Part shown: one piece after another, positions 44,644-52,880 of the stretch
Position numbering within the stretch: position 1 is the stretch's first letter
Layout: each line of letters starts with the position of its first letter
NCBI GenBank assembly: GCA_964460845.1
Contig: CAYWRZ010000007.1
Coordinates: 124,001 to 188,000, forward strand
Source of the DNA: CAYWRZ01 sp964460845
Lineage (GTDB): Bacteria > Bacteroidota > Bacteroidia > Flavobacteriales_D > UBA2798
Length of the DNA: 64,000 nt
Reading direction: 5' to 3'
The notes under the pieces: model-generated
Told to the model about the DNA's origin: nothing
Seen by the model: the letters and a program-made list of their open reading frames with translations, nothing else
The model's database searches: none
Program-made: the position numbers and the translations under genes

Positions 44644-45699
44644 ATGGCTTCGAAAAGCAACGCAAAAAAGACAACTGCCAAACCTTCGGCCGCTAAGGAA
44701 GAGAAGAAAGTGAAGTTTTCGAAAGAGACTTACCTGAAGTGGTACGAAGATATGCTGGTTATGCGCCGCATAGAAGAAAAAACAGGTCAGCTTTATATCC
44801 AGCAGAAATTCGGTGGTTTTTGTCACCTCTATATCGGTCAGGAAGCTGTGGTAGCCGGCACCGTATCGGCTACGCGTAAAAGCGACAAGCATATTACCGC
44901 TTACCGCGATCACGCGCATCCTATCGGGCTGGGGGTACATCCCAAATATATGATGGCCGAGCTTTACGGGCGCAGTACCGGTATGTCGAAAGGAAAAGGC
45001 GGATCCATGCACATGTTCCACAAAGAGACCAACCTGATGGGAGGGCATGGAATTGTGGGTGCACAGATTCCTATGGGAGCAGGTATAGCTTTTGCCGAAA
45101 AATACCTCGGTACCGAAAATGTATGCATCTGCTCTATGGGCGATGGCGCCGTGCGTCAGGGTGCGCTTCACGAAACTTTCAACATGGCGATGATGTGGAA
45201 GCTGCCCGTGATTTTTATCATTGAGAACAACAATTACGCGATGGGTACTTCGGTGGCACGCTCTACCAACGTTACCGATCTGTCGGAAATAGGCAAATCG
45301 TATCACATGCCTTCTTTTAGTGTGGATGGAATGAGTGTCGAGGCCGTACACCTGGCTATCGAAGAGGCCTGCGATCGCGCCCGTCGTGGCGATGGTCCTA
45401 CGCTGCTCGATATCCGTACCTACCGTTACAAAGGGCATTCTATGTCTGATCCGCAGAAATACCGTCAGAAAGACGAAGTGGAACAGTACAAGAAAAACGA
45501 TCCTATCGAGCAGGTGCTCGCCACGATCAAAGCCAATAAATACGCTACTGCGGCGCAGCTTGAAGCGATCGACAAAAAGGTGGACGCTATCGTGGAAGAA
45601 TCGGTGCAGTTTGCCGAAGAGTCTCCATTGCCCGACGCCTCTGAGCTTTACAAAGATGTGTACGCCGAAGAAGGCTACCCCTACATTATAGAATACTAA
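44644..45699 (+). CDS. pdhA: pyruvate dehydrogenase E1 component, alpha subunit
   Basis: The ATG at 44644 (MASKSNAKKTTAKPSAAKEE) is the natural start; the open frame before it overlaps cdd. The protein is 351 residues. It has the E1-alpha head YEDMLVMRRIEEKTGQLYIQ, the GKGGSMHMF loop, and the thiamine diphosphate motif GDGAVRQGALHETFNMA with IENN after it. E1 decarboxylates pyruvate and passes the acetyl group to the E2 lipoyl arm. The beta-subunit gene is not in this unit, so it must be elsewhere, as in some Bacteroidota. pdhC follows after 53 nt. Confidence 0.92.
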   Translation: MASKSNAKKTTAKPSAAKEEKKVKFSKETYLKWYEDMLVMRRIEEKTGQLYIQQKFGGFCHLYIGQEAVVAGTVSATRKSDKHITAYRDHAHPIGLGVHPKYMMAELYGRSTGMSKGKGGSMHMFHKETNLMGGHGIVGAQIPMGAGIAFAEKYLGTENVCICSMGDGAVRQGALHETFNMAMMWKLPVIFIIENNNYAMGTSVARSTNVTDLSEIGKSYHMPSFSVDGMSVEAVHLAIEEACDRARRGDGPTLLDIRTYRYKGHSMSDPQKYRQKDEVEQYKKNDPIEQVLATIKANKYATAAQLEAIDKKVDAIVEESVQFAEESPLPDASELYKDVYAEEGYPYIIEY

Positions 45700-45752
45700 A
45701 TTTTCGCAGAATTACCAGCGAAAGAAAGCACACCATTCATTCTGAAAAAATT

Positions 45753-47066
45753 ATGGCGGAAATTGTAAGAATGCCGAAGCTGAGCGATACCATGACCGAA
45801 GGTGTGGTGGCTCAATGGCACAAAAAAGTGGGCGACACGGTTAAATCGGGTGAACTGCTGGCCGAGATCGAAACCGATAAAGCCACGATGGAGTTTGAAT
45901 CTTTCCAGAACGGTGTATTGTTGCATATCGGTGTGGAAAAGGGAAAATCGGCTGCGGTAGATTCCATATTGGCGATTTTAGGCGAAAAAGGAGAAGATAT
46001 TTCAGCCCTGCTGGAAGAGGAGAAAAATAAAGGTGCAGCCTCCGGCCAAAAAGAAGACACGGAAAAGAAGGACGAGCCTAAAAAGGAAGAACCTAAAGCT
46101 ACGGCACAGAAAGAGGAGAAAGAAAAGAGCGGGGATACCGAAAAGAAAAAAACGGATTCCGAAAGCAAGCCTGCGGCCTCGGGACAGAAAACTGTAGTGC
46201 GCACGGCTGCTTCGGGCGAGAACGGTCGTACCAAAGCTTCTCCGCTAGCGCGTAAGCTGGCCGAAGAAAAAGGACTAAAAATAGAGCGCTTGCAGGGCAC
46301 GGGAGAAGGCGGACGTATCGTGAAACGCGATATTGAAAATTACGCCGGTCCGGGTATGCAGCCCCAGGCGGTAGAAAGCTATACGGAAGTATCGGTATCG
46401 CAAATGCGTAAAACCATTGCCCGCCGTTTGGCCGAGAGTAAATTTTCGGCACCGCATTTTTACCTGACAGTCGAAATCGACATGGATCGTGCCATTGATG
46501 CACGTAAATCCATTTTGGATATTACCGGCGTCAAGATTTCGTTCAATGATTTGGTCATCAAAGCGGTGGCTACGGCGCTGAAAAAGCACCCGGCGGTTAA
46601 TTCCGCCTGGCTGGGCGACCGTATCCGTTACAACGACCACGTGCATATCGGTGTGGCTGTCGCTGTCGAAGACGGACTGCTGGTACCGGTAGTGCGTTTT
46701 GCCGATACCAAGCCCCTTTCGCAGATTGCGGCCGAAGTGAAGGATTATGCGCAGCGGGCGAAAGAGAAAAAGCTGCAACCGCAGGACTGGGAAGGCAATA
46801 CCTTTACCATTTCCAACCTGGGTATGTTCGGTATCGATGAGTTTACCGCCATTATCAATCCGCCCGATGCCTGTATCTTAGCCGTAGGGGGCATTCGCCA
46901 AACACCTGTGGTTAAAAACGGACAAATTGTGCCGGGTAACCTTATGAAAGTGACGCTTTCCTGCGATCACCGTGTGGTAGATGGCGCTACGGGAGCCGCT
47001 TTCCTGCAAACCTTCCGCCAGTACCTCGAAAATCCGGCGGTACTCTTAGGACAGTACACGATTTAA
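45753..47066 (+). CDS. pdhC: pyruvate dehydrogenase E2, dihydrolipoamide acetyltransferase
   Basis: A 437-residue E2 protein. The lipoyl domain (1-80) has the lipoylated Lys in EIETDKATMEFES. A long charged Lys/Glu-rich linker (about 95-150) is followed by the E1/E3-binding domain (ASPLARKLAEEKGLKIERLQ) and the catalytic domain, which holds the active-site motif SCDHRVVDGATGA. It transfers acetyl to CoA, forming acetyl-CoA. It follows pdhA. There is one lipoyl domain, as is usual in this phylum. Confidence 0.92.
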   Translation: MAEIVRMPKLSDTMTEGVVAQWHKKVGDTVKSGELLAEIETDKATMEFESFQNGVLLHIGVEKGKSAAVDSILAILGEKGEDISALLEEEKNKGAASGQKEDTEKKDEPKKEEPKATAQKEEKEKSGDTEKKKTDSESKPAASGQKTVVRTAASGENGRTKASPLARKLAEEKGLKIERLQGTGEGGRIVKRDIENYAGPGMQPQAVESYTEVSVSQMRKTIARRLAESKFSAPHFYLTVEIDMDRAIDARKSILDITGVKISFNDLVIKAVATALKKHPAVNSAWLGDRIRYNDHVHIGVAVAVEDGLLVPVVRFADTKPLSQIAAEVKDYAQRAKEKKLQPQDWEGNTFTISNLGMFGIDEFTAIINPPDACILAVGGIRQTPVVKNGQIVPGNLMKVTLSCDHRVVDGATGAAFLQTFRQYLENPAVLLGQYTI

Positions 47067-47104
47067 GACCTTATACGCGCCTTTGGCGTGTACCTCTAAA
47101 AAAG

Positions 47105-47140
47105 AACCCCTGAACCTGTGTTGCACAGCTCAGGGGTTTT
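47105..47140 (+). terminator. terminator of the pdh unit
   Basis: AACCCCTGA and TCAGGGGTT pair with an inner CTGTG/CACAG helix and a short loop, ending in TTTT. It lies soon after the pdhC stop and before the convergent gene at 47159. Confidence 0.85.
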
Positions 47141-47158
47141 GTGTTTGATAAGGGAATT

Positions 47159-47593
47159 TCAGTTGGCCTCGAACTGGCTGAGCCATTTTACCGCTTCCTG
47201 CTCACAGGCAAAGATGCGGGTGGGATTGGCCGGTTTATGGAGGTAGATAAATATTTTGGCGACAAGGCGGTTGGCCAGGTGATCGGTAAGAAATGCCTGT
47301 GCGGCTCTTACTTCCTGCACCCCTTTATGCCTGGCGAGGTATTCGCGCGCTTCGTGCGAGATGGTGCTGTATATCTGGCGCCCGTCCACCACAAAAGGTC
47401 TTTTGCGTCCTTCGCAGATCTGCACGATGGCTTCGGCGTGTTTTACCGCATCTTCAAGTTCCACGCTTTGTCCGTCGCGGAACCGGGTCCACAAATAGCC
47501 CCTTTCGTCCAGCTCGATAACAGCGGTGGACAGTTCTATTCGCGGTATGGGAGGAGCCAGTAATATGATAATGAGGGTATAAGCTGTTTGCAA
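47159..47593 (-). CDS. STAS-like protein of unknown function
   Basis: A 144-residue frame with no ATG near its start; the listed start is a TTG, and the true one may be downstream. The body has a STAS or SpoIIAA-like alternation of strands and helices: AVIELDERGYLWTRFRDGQS, then GRKRPFVVDGRQIYSTISHE, then AAQAFLTDHLANRLVAKIFI. Bacteroidota have such short proteins in various settings, but the role is unknown. It is convergent with pdhC. Confidence 0.55.
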   Translation of the reverse strand: MQTAYTLIIILLAPPIPRIELSTAVIELDERGYLWTRFRDGQSVELEDAVKHAEAIVQICEGRKRPFVVDGRQIYSTISHEAREYLARHKGVQEVRAAQAFLTDHLANRLVAKIFIYLHKPANPTRIFACEQEAVKWLSQFEAN

Positions 47594-47681
47594 AGGTACG
47601 ATGCTTTTTGCGGAATACCCGTAAACGCTTATACATTTTTAGCTTAATTTGTGAATTATTTGACTGGAAATGAGCGCTTTT

Positions 47682-49052
47682 TTACCGCTTCTGCATCCGA
47701 AGCCGCCAATCGACGGGATAATAGTTGTTGATACGTTGGGGCAGTCTTTTGAACCAGCCCAAGGCTACGTTTTGATAGCGGGCGAGGTTCCAGCCCGGTA
47801 TGCTTTCGGGCAGCAATTCTTCTTTACGGAGGTAGCGCAGCGCCTCTTCAAGACTAAGAGGACTTGTGTGGAAATGAGCGGGATTAAGTTCGGTATAAAA
47901 AGCCAGTTCGGCGCGTGGCACCATTTCTTTTCCTTTGGGTTCGGCTACCGGTACGGGGCCATAGGCAAGTTTCAGATGTGCGTTTAGAAATTCGAAATCG
48001 GCCACTCTTTCTGCGGGCATTGCGTGGATTACTTTCCCGTTTTTTAGCAGCAATTGGTCCGTTTCTTCTTTCAGCCAACCCCGCAAAGCTTGTTTTTCTT
48101 CGCGCGTAGCGGGCAGCCAGGTGTTTCGGCGTATTTTCGGCAGCTTTACCGTTTGGGGCTCACCGGGTTTTTGGATTGCGGTGATAAAAAAACCTTCTCC
48201 CTGTAAGCGGTGTGGAAAAAATCGGTAGGCCGGTACGCCTGCGGTTTCGGTGGTGAGAATTCCCCACGAAACCGCTAAGGTGGGGATTTCCGATCGCGCT
48301 TTGGCATCGGTTTTTTCGATAAATCGACGCAGGTTGTGTTCGTTTTCGTCAGGGTTAAACGTGCAGGTACTGTAAAGCAGCCATCCGCCGGGTTTCAGCG
48401 CGGGCCATATCGTGTCGAAAATATGTTGCTGACGGTGTACGCATTGTTTTACCTGAGCGGGACTCCATTCGTCGAGCGCATCGGGGTCGCGGCGTATAAG
48501 TCCCTCGCCCGAGCATGGAGCATCGACCAAAATCAGGTCGAAATAGTTTTCCAATGGGGCGAAAGCACGGGGTTCATTGTGGCTTACCCATACTCCGGGT
48601 TTTCCCCATTTGATGATATTTTCGCTCAATATCGAAGCACGTGACCGCACCATTTCATTGGCGATCAACAGACTGCCAGCGGGCAGCTCGGTGGCCATCA
48701 GTGTGCTTTTGCCTCCCGGTGCAGCGCAGAGATCCAGGGCTCTTAGGGGTTGGTCGGGCAGCAGGTGGCGGAGCAGGAAAGACAGGAACATGCTACTGGC
48801 TTCCTGCACATAGTAGGCACCTCCATGCCACAAAGGGTCGAGTGCAAACAAAGGCCGTTCGGGCAGGTAATAGCCCTGTGGGCTCCAGGGCACCGGCGCA
48901 AGATTGGGCCTGCCGGGGTATTTATCGGGATTAATTCGGATGCTTACCGGACCGGGGCTATGTAGCGCATTGTAAAGCGCGTCCCTTTCGCCGGGGAGCA
49001 AATTGCTTACGGAATCAAGAATCAGGTTTGTTTTTTCCGTGCGTCCGGTCAT
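47682..49052 (-). CDS. RsmB/NOP-family rRNA C5-cytosine methyltransferase
   Basis: A 456-residue enzyme of the RsmF/NOP2 group. It has the SAM motif LDLCAAPGGKSTLMATEL, the catalytic DAPCSGEGL and the STCTFNP motif, each with the paired Cys residues that mark RNA m5C enzymes. The C-terminal region (LKEETDQLLLKNGKVIHAMP) is of the RNA-binding RsmF type. It is a likely 16S rRNA methyltransferase. Its start overlaps the M16 peptidase stop by 4 nt, so it is the second gene there. Confidence 0.88.
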   Translation of the reverse strand: MTGRTEKTNLILDSVSNLLPGERDALYNALHSPGPVSIRINPDKYPGRPNLAPVPWSPQGYYLPERPLFALDPLWHGGAYYVQEASSMFLSFLLRHLLPDQPLRALDLCAAPGGKSTLMATELPAGSLLIANEMVRSRASILSENIIKWGKPGVWVSHNEPRAFAPLENYFDLILVDAPCSGEGLIRRDPDALDEWSPAQVKQCVHRQQHIFDTIWPALKPGGWLLYSTCTFNPDENEHNLRRFIEKTDAKARSEIPTLAVSWGILTTETAGVPAYRFFPHRLQGEGFFITAIQKPGEPQTVKLPKIRRNTWLPATREEKQALRGWLKEETDQLLLKNGKVIHAMPAERVADFEFLNAHLKLAYGPVPVAEPKGKEMVPRAELAFYTELNPAHFHTSPLSLEEALRYLRKEELLPESIPGWNLARYQNVALGWFKRLPQRINNYYPVDWRLRMQKR

Positions 49053-51943
49053 TCTTTGAGAAGGTCTTTTCCTTTGACCTCTACGATACGGCCGTATTTT
49101 TCAAGTGTCTGGCGGCCGAAAGATTTGGTATTCCCTACTACGACCAGCGTAAAAGGATTATCGGCCACTTCACTTTTGTAGAAACGTACAATATCCTGAA
49201 AGCTCATTTGCGGATAAGCTGCGGCCAGCTCGGCATTTGGATCTTCGCGGTATCCGATGTATTTCCAGTTTTCTACGATTTCGGCTAACTCGCGAAAACC
49301 GGGTCTTTCAGATTGCGCGTTTTCGGTGAGCGAAGATTGTACGGCTGTCCACCGTTCGGGCTTTTCGGGCATTTGTCGGATAAGCGTCCACATCGCTTCG
49401 AGCGCTTCGGGGGTTTTATCGCTTTGGCAGCCGATGTATCCGAGGAATACATTTCTTTCGCCCGGGCGCGCCGCTTTCGAATAATTGGCGTACGTGGAGT
49501 AAGCAAGTGAGCGAAATTCGCGTATTTCCTGGAATACAAGACTTGACATATCGCCGCCGAAGTATTTGTTAAACGCATTGATAACAGGGATATCTTCCAG
49601 CTTCAGCGCTCCACCTTCGCTCACGAAGTAGAGCTGTGTCTGCACCGCTTTTTTGTCGTCTAACAGCAATACCAGCGGTTCGGAAGAGATTTCCTTTTTG
49701 CGCAGCACCCGTTCTTTTTTGGGAAGGGGAGCGCTGCTAAACGTGTAATTTCCAAATGCTTTACGCAGCGCATCTTCTTCGAGCGTACCGGCATATTGAA
49801 TAAGTGTTTCGTGGTTACGTGCGTTTTCCAGTGCGGCTTTCAGATCGACCGCTTTCACTTTTTTAATTTCTTTTAGCGACAGGTCGGTGAGCCAGGGAGA
49901 GTTGCTGCCGAAAATGGCGTAATTCAGCAGTACCTGTGCCATAAAGCCGGGCATACTTTTAGAAAGTTTCAGCTCTCCTTTTTTATCCTGGTATATTTTT
50001 TTGATTTTGGAATCGTCGGCGCGCAGGTGAGTAAAATACTCATTGACAATACGCAGTGCCTCGCCCAGGTTGGCATCGAGTCCTTCGAGTGCTACGACCA
50101 GCTCGTGGTCACTGGTGTACATACTTATAGAGCATCCCACTTCGTAAAGGCTGCGTTTCAGCTCGGTGGCGCTGAGGGTTTCGCTGCCGCTGATATCGAC
50201 GTAGGCGGGTAAGATTTTTAGCAGCGGGTTGTAAAATTTACCGGTGCCATAGCGAATTTTAACTGAAAAAATCTGGTTAAAAGGGTTTTCTATACGTTGG
50301 AGCGTAACACCCGTAGCAAGTGATATTTCGGTGATGTCTTTTTGGAAATTCACATAATGAGGTTTGGGCGCCGTAGAGGGGATGCTTTTCCAGGATTCGT
50401 AATAAGCCGAGTGTGTTTCGTTTTTCGGCAATACGGGTTCGAAGCCGGGTTTTTCCAGTTTTTCTTTTTTCGGGAAACCGGTACGCGAGTATAGTACCAG
50501 CGAATTTTCGCCCAGGTAAAGGGTGGCTACACGGATAATATCGTCGTGCGTAATTTTTTTCACTTGTTCTTCGTAACGCAGAAAATCGCTCCAGCTACGT
50601 CCTTCCGAAAAACAGGTGCCGATAGCCATTACGCGATCCTGGTTGCTTTCCCAGTTGCGTTGGAAATTTTTGGTCAGCGAAGCTTTGGCGGCTTCGAGCA
50701 TCTTGTCTTCAAAATTTCCCGAACGGATTTTTTCCAGTTCGCGGCGCACGATGCGTTCTGCTTTTGGCAGCGATTGGCCGAGCAGCTTCGGAACAAAATA
50801 AATGATACCTGCACCGTAGTCGTTTTCGATGTGGGGAACGAGTCCTGCCGTCATTAATTTTCCTTCTGTGCCCAGTTGGTCGAGTAGTCCGGAGCCTTCT
50901 TCGTTAGAAAGGAGTGCGGCGATTACTTCCAGCGCGGGGATGTCGGGGTGTCCGGCGGCGGGTATGCGAAAACCGATTGCACCGGCTTTAATGGGAGTAG
51001 CTCTGAGCTTGATGATCTCACGGCCTTTGAATTCGGCTTCTTTGTATTCGGGAAATGCGGGTACCGGGGCCGAGCGCCAACTGCTGAATTTTTCACGGAT
51101 AATTTCTCCCACCTTGTATGCGTCGAAATCGCCGGAGATGATCAGCGCCATATTGTTGGCCACGTAATGCGTATTGAAATACTCGTACATCTTGAGCAGC
51201 GAAGGGTTTTTCAGGTGTTCGGTTTCGCCGAGGATGGATTGTTGACCGTAGGGGTGCACTTTGTAAAAATGCTTCATGTAGCGTTCGAGCAGGTACGACA
51301 GCGGATTGTCCATACTGCGGTTTTTTTCTTCATACACCGTTTCGAGTTCCGACTGGAAGAGGCGGAATACCGGATTTTGAAAGCGATGACTATAGATATC
51401 CAGCCATTTTTCTATCTGATTGGCTGGGAATGAATTGTAGTAACAGGTAATATCGTTTGAAGTAAATGCGTTGACATTGTCGCCACCTATTTCCGAGATC
51501 ATGCGATCCATCTCGTTGGGGATGGCGTATTCGGCTGCTTTTACGGAAGCTTCGTTAATTTTTTTCTGAATTTCCTTGCGGGCTGCGGCGTCAGTGGTTT
51601 TGCCCAGCTCGTCGTAGAGGCGGTTAATTTCGTCGAGCCATTCTTTTTCCTTTTCGTAGTCGGTGGTGCCGAGTGTGGTTGTGCCTTTGAAGAGCATGTG
51701 CTCCAGGTAATGCGCCATTCCGGTAGCATCGGAAGGGTCGTTTTTACCTCCTGTTTTGACCACTACCGCCCCGAACACCTGCGGTGTATCGTGGTTTTCG
51801 GTGAGGTACACCGTAAGCCCGTTAGGCAGAGTGAACTGTACAAGACCGATGGGATCGGCAGGATGTATGATGGGTTTGTCTTGTGCTCCGGCAAGCCGGG
51901 AAACGGCAGTTAGCAGCACCAAACAGAGCAGGCGTATCGACAT
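49049..51943 (-). CDS. M16-family zinc peptidase, secreted
   Basis: I use the ATG at 51943, which gives a signal peptide (VLLTAVSRLAGAQ) and 964 residues. The longer frame adds 41 residues with no signal. The zinc motif HxxEH is His78-Tyr-Leu-Glu81-His82 (MAHYLEHMLFKGT). The protein has four M16 domains in one chain, as in pitrilysin: an active N-terminal half and an inactive C-terminal half (PLKILPAYVDISGSETLSA). It is likely a periplasmic peptidase for short peptides. The rRNA methyltransferase gene follows with overlap. Confidence 0.88.
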   Translation of the reverse strand: MSIRLLCLVLLTAVSRLAGAQDKPIIHPADPIGLVQFTLPNGLTVYLTENHDTPQVFGAVVVKTGGKNDPSDATGMAHYLEHMLFKGTTTLGTTDYEKEKEWLDEINRLYDELGKTTDAAARKEIQKKINEASVKAAEYAIPNEMDRMISEIGGDNVNAFTSNDITCYYNSFPANQIEKWLDIYSHRFQNPVFRLFQSELETVYEEKNRSMDNPLSYLLERYMKHFYKVHPYGQQSILGETEHLKNPSLLKMYEYFNTHYVANNMALIISGDFDAYKVGEIIREKFSSWRSAPVPAFPEYKEAEFKGREIIKLRATPIKAGAIGFRIPAAGHPDIPALEVIAALLSNEEGSGLLDQLGTEGKLMTAGLVPHIENDYGAGIIYFVPKLLGQSLPKAERIVRRELEKIRSGNFEDKMLEAAKASLTKNFQRNWESNQDRVMAIGTCFSEGRSWSDFLRYEEQVKKITHDDIIRVATLYLGENSLVLYSRTGFPKKEKLEKPGFEPVLPKNETHSAYYESWKSIPSTAPKPHYVNFQKDITEISLATGVTLQRIENPFNQIFSVKIRYGTGKFYNPLLKILPAYVDISGSETLSATELKRSLYEVGCSISMYTSDHELVVALEGLDANLGEALRIVNEYFTHLRADDSKIKKIYQDKKGELKLSKSMPGFMAQVLLNYAIFGSNSPWLTDLSLKEIKKVKAVDLKAALENARNHETLIQYAGTLEEDALRKAFGNYTFSSAPLPKKERVLRKKEISSEPLVLLLDDKKAVQTQLYFVSEGGALKLEDIPVINAFNKYFGGDMSSLVFQEIREFRSLAYSTYANYSKAARPGERNVFLGYIGCQSDKTPEALEAMWTLIRQMPEKPERWTAVQSSLTENAQSERPGFRELAEIVENWKYIGYREDPNAELAAAYPQMSFQDIVRFYKSEVADNPFTLVVVGNTKSFGRQTLEKYGRIVEVKGKDLLKE

Positions 51944-52056
51944 GGATCGGGGGTTTAGAATAAATCGTTCGAAAGATGCGAAAATGTTACGAGTATAAAA
52001 AGAGAAGGGCGGGGTTGAAGGAGTACTTTTTTTGAGTGGCATCTTTATAAAAAGGA

Positions 52057-52079
52057 AGGGCGCCACTATGTGGCGCCCT
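52057..52079 (-). terminator. terminator of yceI
   Basis: AGGGCGCCAC and GTGGCGCCCT form a 10-bp stem around a 3-base loop. On the minus strand it is followed by a T-rich run (CCTTTTT), so it ends the YceI transcript. Confidence 0.85.
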
Positions 52080-52111
52080 GCTGAAAACCCTAAAAAAAAC
52101 CAAAACCCTAA

Positions 52112-52750
52112 TTATTTTGAGGCTTTCAGGCTTACTTTAAAGTCGATGTCGTCGCTGATGGCCTGGTCGGCTACTGCGCCGCTTACACCTGAACCGTAGC
52201 GGATATCCCAATCGATGCGGTTGATGGTAAACTCTGCATTGGCAGTTACCTCGTTACCGTTTTGGGCGATAGTTGCGGGGAAAGCGATATTTTTGGTAAT
52301 GCCTTTGATGGTCAGGTTACCGTTTATAGTGTAAGTACCGTCTTCTTTCTTTTCGGCGCTGGTGATTTCAAATTTCGATACGGGGAATTTTTCGGCATCG
52401 AAAAAATCTTCGTTCATCAGGTGGCCGGCCAGTTGAGTGGCTTTTTCAGTATCGGGGTTACCGGTTTCGGTAACAGAGGTCATGTCTATTTCAAAGTTGC
52501 CTGACACGAGCTTATCGCCTTCGAGTGCAAGCTCACCTGATTTGAGCGTGATTACACCGCTGTGTCCATAAGCAAGTTTCTTACCGTGCCAGCTTACTTC
52601 GCTGGTAGCGGGATTTACAGTGTATTTTACGCTTTCTACGGTGGCTTCGGCCACTTTTTTCTGGTCAGATGATTCTACGGCGTTGCTGCTGCAAGCGGCA
52701 AAAGTAACGGCAGCCACTGCTGCTAATGAAAAGAGTTTAATAGTTTTCAT
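52112..52750 (-). CDS. YceI-family lipid-binding lipoprotein
   Basis: A 212-residue lipoprotein (lipobox TFAACSS, residue 20). The mature part is a YceI lipocalin-like barrel: YTVNPATSEVSWHGKKLAYG, SGNFEIDMTSVTETG, HLMNEDFFDAEKFPVSKFEI, and the end SDDIDFKVSLKA. YceI proteins bind long isoprenoid chains in the periplasm; the exact ligand here is unknown. It has its own promoter and terminator and is a single-gene unit. Confidence 0.9.
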   Translation of the reverse strand: MKTIKLFSLAAVAAVTFAACSSNAVESSDQKKVAEATVESVKYTVNPATSEVSWHGKKLAYGHSGVITLKSGELALEGDKLVSGNFEIDMTSVTETGNPDTEKATQLAGHLMNEDFFDAEKFPVSKFEITSAEKKEDGTYTINGNLTIKGITKNIAFPATIAQNGNEVTANAEFTINRIDWDIRYGSGVSGAVADQAISDDIDFKVSLKASK

Positions 52751-52772
52751 TGTTTTTTAAAATTTTATACAA

Positions 52773-52803
52773 CAAATGTATATACAATAATTTGTTTTTC
52801 AAA
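52773..52803 (-). promoter_or_regulatory. promoter of the YceI gene
   Basis: On the minus strand a -33 TTTG (52800-52803) and -7 TACATTTG (52773-52780) are separated by 19 bases. This is a full match to the Bacteroidota consensus. Confidence 0.85.
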
Positions 52804-52880
52804 AAGCACAGTCTGTTTTTTTCTGCATTCCGGATAGAAAACCGGATAGCGCTGTAAGGACAAGGATTTTGAGGAGAAAT

